Assembly (NCBI RefSeq): GCF_032854445.1
Contig: NC_088295.1
Span: forward strand, 95,599,805-95,663,804
Direction: 5' to 3'
From: Liolophura sinensis
Lineage: Eukaryota; Mollusca; Polyplacophora; Chitonida; Chitonidae
Length of the DNA stretch: 64,000 nucleotides
The translations under genes were made by a program, and so were the position numbers. Position 1 is the first letter of the stretch. Each line of letters begins with the position of its first letter. This document shows positions 51,801 through 60,800 of the stretch, piece after piece. Below the pieces are notes generated by a model that saw only the letters and a program-made list of their open reading frames with translations, ran no database searches and had not been told where the DNA came from.

Positions 51801-54800
51801 GTAAGGCTCACTGTTTGTAGCTATAGGTCATGGTGTAAATGGCTTGCTAATAGCTGGCTTTACACATCTGACTGAGCTTGCACTTTTCTATATTTACATC
51901 CACTGTATAATGAATGTTTTGTTTACTGTAATTGTTCAACCTTTTCGCATGTTTGCAAGGTATTCATTTAAGCATATGAGGGCATTAGTTTGTGTAGACT
52001 GATAAAATTATACTGTGTGTGAAGTGCTGAAAGCGGCCAACTCAACCAATGTAGTTTTGTTTCAAAAATCAAATGAAAAATGTGCAATGAAGTTGCTCTT
52101 TTATATGCAAAGAAGTTGACGAATTAGTGAATAGTTTTGTATTGGCATTATCTGCGCATTTGTTCTAATAGAATCAGCCAGTACAGAGGCTGCACAGAAT
52201 CTTCTAGCAGCATCAGAGTCCCTAGAACTGACGACAGTGGACATCCCAGAGATGGCCACCCTTCCTTCCACAGGCGTGGAGTACACCAGCATGTCAACCA
52301 ATCAGATCAAACAGCTTTCAGACAAACTCACGGCCCTCGTCTTCCAGCGTGTCCGACAGTAAGATCTCTTTTCGCTTCATCTCCTAGGATTCACAGCAAG
52401 TGGTCAAACCTTAGGCATGCATGATATGCGGTAATGCACCAAAGCCAAATGAATAATTAATGATAAGTAAAGTGCCCAAGTTGTTACAGCTTGTCAGACA
52501 TCCTGAGCAGACATACTGAGCTGTTTAGAGTTCATGATAGCTATTGTATGATTCTTCCTTCCTTTGTCTTGGCATAATGGTACATAATGTAAAATGCCAG
52601 AGGTCATGGTATTTGATTGTTGTGCTCGGTGGTGGCTGTTGTAGATGTTTGTATGAAGAGGACAGCTTGCTGTTTGCCACCATGATGTGTCTCAACATGC
52701 AGGCAGAGGCTGGCCAGAGCTTTACAGAAGAGGAAATGTCCCTTCTACTCCAAGGTAAGTTGCACCTCCTACTTACAGGTCATTAGTGGCAGCTGATGAA
52801 TGCATTTTGTCAGGTAACTGTCAGTCAAGTTCTCATGGAATGTTGTTGAGTCTTGGATATAAGTATCACACAATAACCCAATACAGTTTGCTCACATCAT
52901 TGTTCACGTGACTGCCTCGTGTCACATCATGGGGCGACCTAATACAGTTTGTTCACGTTATTGCTCTCGTGCCTGCAGTTTGTCACATAATGTGACAACC
53001 TAATTCAGTCTGTACACATCACAAGCAGCATGATGTGACAGCCTAATATAGTTTCTGTCATTTTTGTAACAGTGTGTGACTGCTATGTTTCATGTTGTGT
53101 GACCACTCAGTTTGTTCACATCACCAACAGTGTGTGACTGCTATGTTACATGTTGTGTGAACAATCAGTTTGTTCACATCACCAACAGTGTGTGACTGCT
53201 ATGTTACATGTTGTGTGAACAATCAGTTCGTTCACATCACCAGCAGTGTGTGACTGCTATGTTACATGTTGTGTGACCACTCAGTTTGTTCACATCACCA
53301 GCAGTGTGTGACTGCTATGTTACATGTTGTGTGACCACTATGTTACATGTTGTGTGAACAATCAGTTTGTTCACATCCCAGCAGTGTGTGACTGCTATGT
53401 TACATGTTGTGTGAACACTCAGTTCGTTCACATCACCAGCAGTGTGTGACTGCTATGTTACATGTTGTGTGACCACTCAGTTTGTTCACATCACCAGCAG
53501 TGTGTGACTGCTATGTTTCATGTTGTGTGAACACTCAGTTTGTTCACATCACCAACAGTGTGTGACTGCTATGTTACATGTTGTGTGACCACTCAGTTTG
53601 TTCACATCACCAACAGTGTGTGACTGCTATGTTACATGTTGTGTGACCACTCAGTTCGTTCACATCACCAGCAGTGTGTGACTGCTATGTTACATGTTGT
53701 GTGAACACTCAGTTCGTTCACATCAATGTTACATGTTGTGTGACCACTCAGTTTGTTCACATCACCAATAGTCTGTTATGGTTGCCTTCTCTCTTCCCTC
53801 TTCTCCCTCTCTTCCCTGACATAGGAAACCCTGGGCTGGGCATGCAGCTCAGCCTGCTGGACTTTGACTGCGAGGCAGACCCACCTCATTGGCTTCACAA
53901 GGAGAAATGGGAGGACATGTTAGCTATCTCCGTACTTCCCGGGGCCCTGGACAGCTTATGTGCTAAGATGGCGACTAACTCTGAAGCATGGGAAGCCTGG
54001 TACAAGTCTCCACATCCTGAGTGTGAGCCAATCCCCCAGCCTCCGTCTGCCACAGGCCACGACCAGCACACAGGTAGGAGCCACATTACTAATCAGTAGT
54101 ACTCCTCCAGGCATGCCGGGCGCAGGTGTCGGCCAGCTAAAGTACTTGTGTACAAATGTGGGGATGTCCATATTAGTAGTGTAGACAGCTCAAGTGAAAA
54201 ATGGCTCAAGTTTGAATCTCAATCGAACTCATCACAGCATTAGATTTCATTTTCAGAAACTGTATGAAGACATTGAGAATAGTTTGATATGTGGACTGGA
54301 GTTGATGGTGTGTTTGTTGTACAGGGGATGGGGTGGATCGGGACAACAACATGGCCAGTCCTGACCTGGGCAACCTCACCGACTTCCACCAGCTGTTGAT
54401 CATACGCATGTTACGCCCAGACAGACTGCCAGCTGCGATGCTCAAGTACGTCAACAAGCACCTGCATCTGAACCTGACGGATGGGCCTATCTTCAGGATG
54501 TCAGATGTGCTGACTGACGCAGCTCAGCACCTGGGGGTCTTGGTTCTTCTACCCCCCAGTCCTACGCACCCCAAATGTCACCCAGCTACACAATTTGGGC
54601 TAACACAGCCGCCAGTAGAAGTTTTAAAGTCACTGGCAAAGGTATGTACCATGTTCTGTTGTAATATGTGTACGGTTACTGTAGTGAATGGGAAGATAAG
54701 CAACTCTTGACCGATGTTTTGACGGCTGCATGTGTTGGTGCACACAGATTGAGTGTGGTCTGTGTGTGACAGATGTTTTGACGGCTGCATGTGTTGGGGC

Positions 54801-57800
54801 ACACAGATTGAGTGTGGTCTGTGTGTGACAGAGGTTTTGACCGCTGCATGTGTTGGGGCACACAGATTGAGTGTGGCCTGTGTGTGACAGATGTTTTGAC
54901 CGCTGCGTGTGTTGGGACACACAGATTGAGGGTGGTCTGTGTGTGACAGATGTCATGACCGATGCATGTGTTGGGGCACACAGATTGAGTGTGGCCTGTG
55001 TGTGACAGATGTCTTGACCGATGCATGTGTTGGGGCACACAGATTGAGTGTGGTCTGATTGCTGCATGGGCCGATCCAAACAGATTGAGCGCAGTCTTGA
55101 TGGCTGCACTGTTTGGTGCAGACAGGTTGAGTATGGTCTGTGTGTGAGAGATGTGTTGATGGTTGCATGGGTTGGTACAGACATGTTATGTGAATGTATT
55201 TGTGATCTTTCAGAGCTCCATGACAACTGTGGAGAGTGTGAAGATAGAAGACGGCTGTGAATTGCTCTTAGGAGAAGCCATGGAGACCGCCGAGAAAAAC
55301 GAGGGCTGGCTAATCATCGAGAACCTCCACCTGGCTACAGAGAAGATCTTCACAGACCTCAAGTATCAGCTGCTTAGAGTCGGCAAATCTAGAGGTACAT
55401 CTTTAACACATTGTCATAAACATTTGAGAGAGTTATAAAGGGGACATGTACATGAGTGACGTACATGTACATGAGTGACGTACATGTACATGTGTGACAA
55501 ACCTGTACATGAGTGACGAACCTGTACATGTGTGACGTACCTGTACATGTGTGACGTACCCGTACATGTGTGACATACATGTACATGTGTGACAAACCTG
55601 TACATGAGTGACGAACCTGTACATGTGTGACGTACTTGTACATGTGTGACGTACATGTACATGTGTGACAAACCTGTACATGAGTGACGTACCTGTACAT
55701 GTGTGACGTACCTGTACATGTGTGATGTACCCGTACATGTGTGACATACATGTACATGTGTGACAAACCTGTACATGAGTGACGAACCTGTACATGTGTG
55801 ACGTACCTGTACATGTGTGACATACATGTACATGTGTGACAAACCTGTACATGAGTGACGAACCTGTACATGTGTGACGTACCTGTACATGTGTGACGTA
55901 CATGTACATGAGTGATGAACATGTACATGTGCGACGTACCTGTACATGTGTGACAAACCTGTACATGAGTGACGAACCTGTACATGTGTGACGTACCTGT
56001 ACATGTGTGACGTACATGTACATGAGTGACGAACCTGTACATGTGTGACATACCTGTACATGTGTGACATACATGTACATGTGTGACAAACCTGTACATG
56101 AGTGACGAACCTGTACATGTGTGACGTACCTGTACATGTGTGACGTACATGTTCATGAGTGATGAACATGTACATGTGTGACGTACCTGTACATGTGTGA
56201 CGTACCTGTGCATGTGTGACGTACCTGTTCATGAGTGATGAACCTGTACATGTGTGACGTTCCTGTACATGTGTGACGTACCTGTGCATGTGTGACGTAC
56301 CTGTACATGTGTGACGAACCTGTACATGTGTGACGTACCCGTACATGTGTGACATACCTGTACATGTGTGACGAACCTGTACATGTGTGACGAACCTGTA
56401 CATGTGTGACGTACCCGTACATGTGTGACATACATGTACATGTGTGACCAACCTGTACATGAGTGACGAACCTGTACATGTGTGACGTACCTGTACATGT
56501 GTGACGTACATGTACATGTGTGACGTACCTGTACATGTGTGACGTACATGTACATGTGTGACGTACATGTACATGTGTGACAAACCTGTACATGAGTGAC
56601 GAACCTGTACATGTGTGACGTACCTGTACATGTGTGACGTACCCGTACATGTGTGACATACATGTACATGTGTGACGTACATGTACATGAGTGACGAACC
56701 TGTACATGTGTGACAAACCTGTACATGTGTGACGAACCTGTACATGTGTGACGAACCTGTACATGTGTGACGTACATGTACATGAGTGATGAACATGTAC
56801 ATGTATGAGAAAGTTTGTCAGTAAGTTGCAGAGCCTGGTGGCTTACACACGTTCACCCATTTTAAACTTTACCCCCTTTAATCTGACTGTCATACTACAA
56901 GTGAAAAATTGTGTAAATAAGTAAAATAAATAATTGAATTTACCATTTGTTGATGTTTGAAATATGTGGTTTAAGCAGCCTTTTTGCATAACATATTAAA
57001 GAAGTTATAGTTTCTAGGAACGTTAAGCAATGACAAGCCACCTCCACATGTTGCTGGACTACTCTCTACAGTTTCCTCTCTACGCTTGTTTTCTTGTTTC
57101 ATGTATCTGTGTGGATAGAAGTCATGAAAGTTGACGTTTCACATACAGTATCTGTCTGGATATGTCATGAATGTTGATGCTTCATACATGTATATCTGTT
57201 TGCTGATATCACTGATGTTATTGTCCTATGTTTTTCTGTAGATGTGATGGATGCTGAGAAGAGGAAGAGCTCTAAGTTCTGTGTGTTTGTGACAACTGAA
57301 CCATGTGAAGACCTCCCTCTCTTCCTGCTACAGAACCTCCATCAGCTGACTTGGGACAAGTTTTCTTCCACCTCCATGAGCCTGGACCAGCCTACTGCAT
57401 CCTCAGAGCTCCTCCACCCTAATCTCTGCTCATATTCCTATCCCCCCTCATGTTTACACAATGGTAACTTCCACTCACTTGTGTTTGTCATGGCAATGTA
57501 ATTGTGCATGGGTTAAAGCATTGTACATGTATTTATGTATAGAAAATGGAAGAAAATACATGTATGTCAACTTTGAGAAAACTACTCTACAGGTCCATTA
57601 CTCATTGTTTTAATGGCAAAACCATAAATTCAGGTATTTAGATGTGGTAATTTTGGGGATTCCTCAAGACTTTAGGCCCTAAGAAAAATCTCATTTTGTG
57701 ATGTGTGGTGTAAAACATGTACTCTCTGTATTTGTAGCCATCGTGAGCAGCCTGAAGCTGGTACCAGAGGAGGTGTGGAGTGAGGTGCGGGATGGGACAC

Positions 57801-60800
57801 AGTTTGGAAAGTGTGCAGTGTTTGGGGCAGCTGTAATACAGGGTGTGCTGAGGGCAAGACAATTGTTTGGGGCTTCAGGTCTCTCCCAGTGGTACCCCTT
57901 CACCAGCGTTCAGATCACACACGCTATCAAAACTATCTTGTCTGCAGATCAAGATGACAGTAGGGAGCTGCAAACTGACACACTCTCATTCCTCTTGTCT
58001 AAGGTAAGGCAACAGAATCCTGTATTCAGGAAATGTCTTGGGAAAGTTTGTCAAATGATAGTTACAGCTCAGGAATGTGGATCTAGTTTGAATAATGCAC
58101 CCAAGTGTTTTGACATAATGAAGTTTACATTGCCTACACATGGAGAGTAATACATCGGTAAAGATTTCCGTACTCACCAAGTTGACTCTTCATGCCTACA
58201 TGTAGAATTACACCAAGTTGTGCTTATAATTATGTATCCAAAACATAAATGTCATTACTCTTTGCTAGATTTACTGCAGATCTTCTTGAGTGATGCATTT
58301 TTCGGGATCAGATTTCAACCATACAGAATTTCATTCTTGTTGTGAAACTGATCGTCCAGTCTCTCTAGAGGCCACACTGTTTGGCCATATCATCAAGACT
58401 CTTGTGTTTTTTAGGCCTGAGGTTGTATGGCATTGTCAGTCAGTGTTCCTGTGCTTGTTTTTTTTTTCACTGGCAGATCGTGTTTGGGAATGTGATGATG
58501 AGTGAGAGTGACCAGCGGTATGTGACAGCTCTGGTACAGCATGTCCTCACCCAACTCAACCTGAGCAGCTCGGGCAAACTCAGCCTGGGCTCTACAGCTA
58601 TACCCACACCGCCAGCCAACGTGGGTGAGTTACCCCCCAAACCTCACCACCCACCACCCCGAATATCCAGTTTGCCTACTCCTGCTAAATAACATGACAT
58701 GTGTTCCAAACTAATTCATTCAATTCTCATCAAAGGAGTTATTGTATGGTCATTTATTTTTCTGTATAGCATGTAATACTCAGTAAGTGTAAGTTCTGGT
58801 TATCAATCTCTGAAAATCAAATTACCTTCAATGGACTCTTAACACTCTAAAGACCTTTTTAATAAGGTTATGTTTTAGTAGATGCCAGAAATTCACGAAT
58901 AATGCACTGCAAGTTGCTTCATGTATCTACATGTATAAAAGACTTAAGAGAAAGGCAGTGGCACTGACACACTTGTGAAGGCAGTTATTGCTAGGTCACA
59001 TGGGAAATGTTATGCAGTCCTGTACTGGTACAGTGACACTGACACACTTGTGAAGGCAGTTATTGCTTGGTCATATGGGAAATGTTATGTAGTCCTGTAC
59101 TGGTACAGTGGCATTGACACACTTGTGAAGGCAGTTATTGCTTGGTCACATGGGAAATGTTATGTAGTCTTGTACTGATACAGTGGCACTGACACACTTG
59201 TGAAGGCAGTTATTGCTTGGTCACATGGGAAATGTTATGTAGTCCTGTACTGATACAGTGGAACTGACACACTTGTGAAGGCAGTTATTGCTTGGTCACA
59301 TGGGAAATGTTATGTAGTCTTGTACTGATACAGTGGAACTGACACACTTGTGAAGGCAGTTATTGCTTGGTCACATGGGAAATGTTATGTAGTCTTGTAC
59401 TGATACAGTGGCACTGACACACTTGTGGAGGCATTTATTGCTTGGTCACATGGGAAATGTTATGTAGTCTTGGTCACATGGGAAATGTTATGTAGTCTTG
59501 GTCACATGGGAAATGTTATGTAGTCTTGGTCACATGGGAAATGTTATGTAGTCCTGTACTTATACAGTGGAACTGACACACTTGTGAAGGCAGTTATTGC
59601 TTGGTCACATGGGAAATGTTATGTAGTCCTGTACTGATACAGTGGCACTGACACACTTGTGAAGGCAGTTATTGCTTGGTCACATGGGAAATGTTATGTA
59701 GTCTTGGTCACATGGGAAATGTTATGTAGTCTAGGTCACATGGGAAATGTTATGTAGTCCTGTACTGATACTGTGACACTGACACACTTGTGAAGGCAGT
59801 TATTGCTTGGTCACATGGGAAATGTTATGTAATCTTGTACTGATACAGTGGAACTGACACACTTGTGGAGGCAGTTATTGCTTGGTCACATGGGAAATGT
59901 TATGTAGTCTTGGTCACATGGGAAATGTTATGTAGTCTTGTACTGATACAGTGGCACTGACACACTTGTGAAGGCAGTTATTGCTTGGTCACATGGGAAA
60001 TGTTATGTAGTCCTGTACTGATACTGTGACACTGACACACTTGTGAAGGCATTTATTGCTTGGTCACATGGGAAATGTTATGTAATCTTGTACTTATACA
60101 GTGGAACTGACACACTTGTGAAGGCAGTTATTACTTGGTCACATGGGAAATGTTATGTAGTCCTGTACTGATACAGTGGAACTGACACACTTGTGAAGGC
60201 ATTTATTGCTTGGTCACATGGGAAATGTTATGTAATCTTGTACTGATACAGTGGCACTGACACTCTTGTGAAGGCAGTTATTGCTTGGTCACATGGGAAA
60301 TGTTATGTAGTCTTGGTCACATGGGAAATGTTATGTAGTCTTGGTCACATGGGAAATGTTATGTAGCATTGGTCACATGGGAAATGTTATGTAGTCCTGT
60401 ACTGATACTGTGACACTGACACACTTGTGAAGGCAGTTATTGCTTGGTCACATGGGAAATGTTATGTAGTCCTGTACTGATACAGTGACACTGACACACT
60501 TGTGAAGGCAGTTATTGCTTGGTCACATGGGAAATGTTATGTAGTCTTGGTCATATGGGAAATGTTATGTAGTCTTGGTCACATGGGAAATGTTATGTAG
60601 TCCTGTACTGATACAGTGACACTGACACACTTGTGAAGGCAGTTATTGCTTGGTCACATGGGAAATGTTATGTAGTCTTGTACTGATACAGTGGCACTGA
60701 CACACTTGTGAAGGCAGTTATTGCTTGGTCATATGGGAAATGTTATGTAGTCCTGTACTGGTACAGTGACACTGACACACTTGTGAAGGCAGTTATTGCT

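Noticed and set aside
55389-56802. Minus-strand ORFs up to 462 codons (THVQVRHTCTG repeats)
   Set aside because: Generated by the 19-bp array (57 bp = 19 codons).
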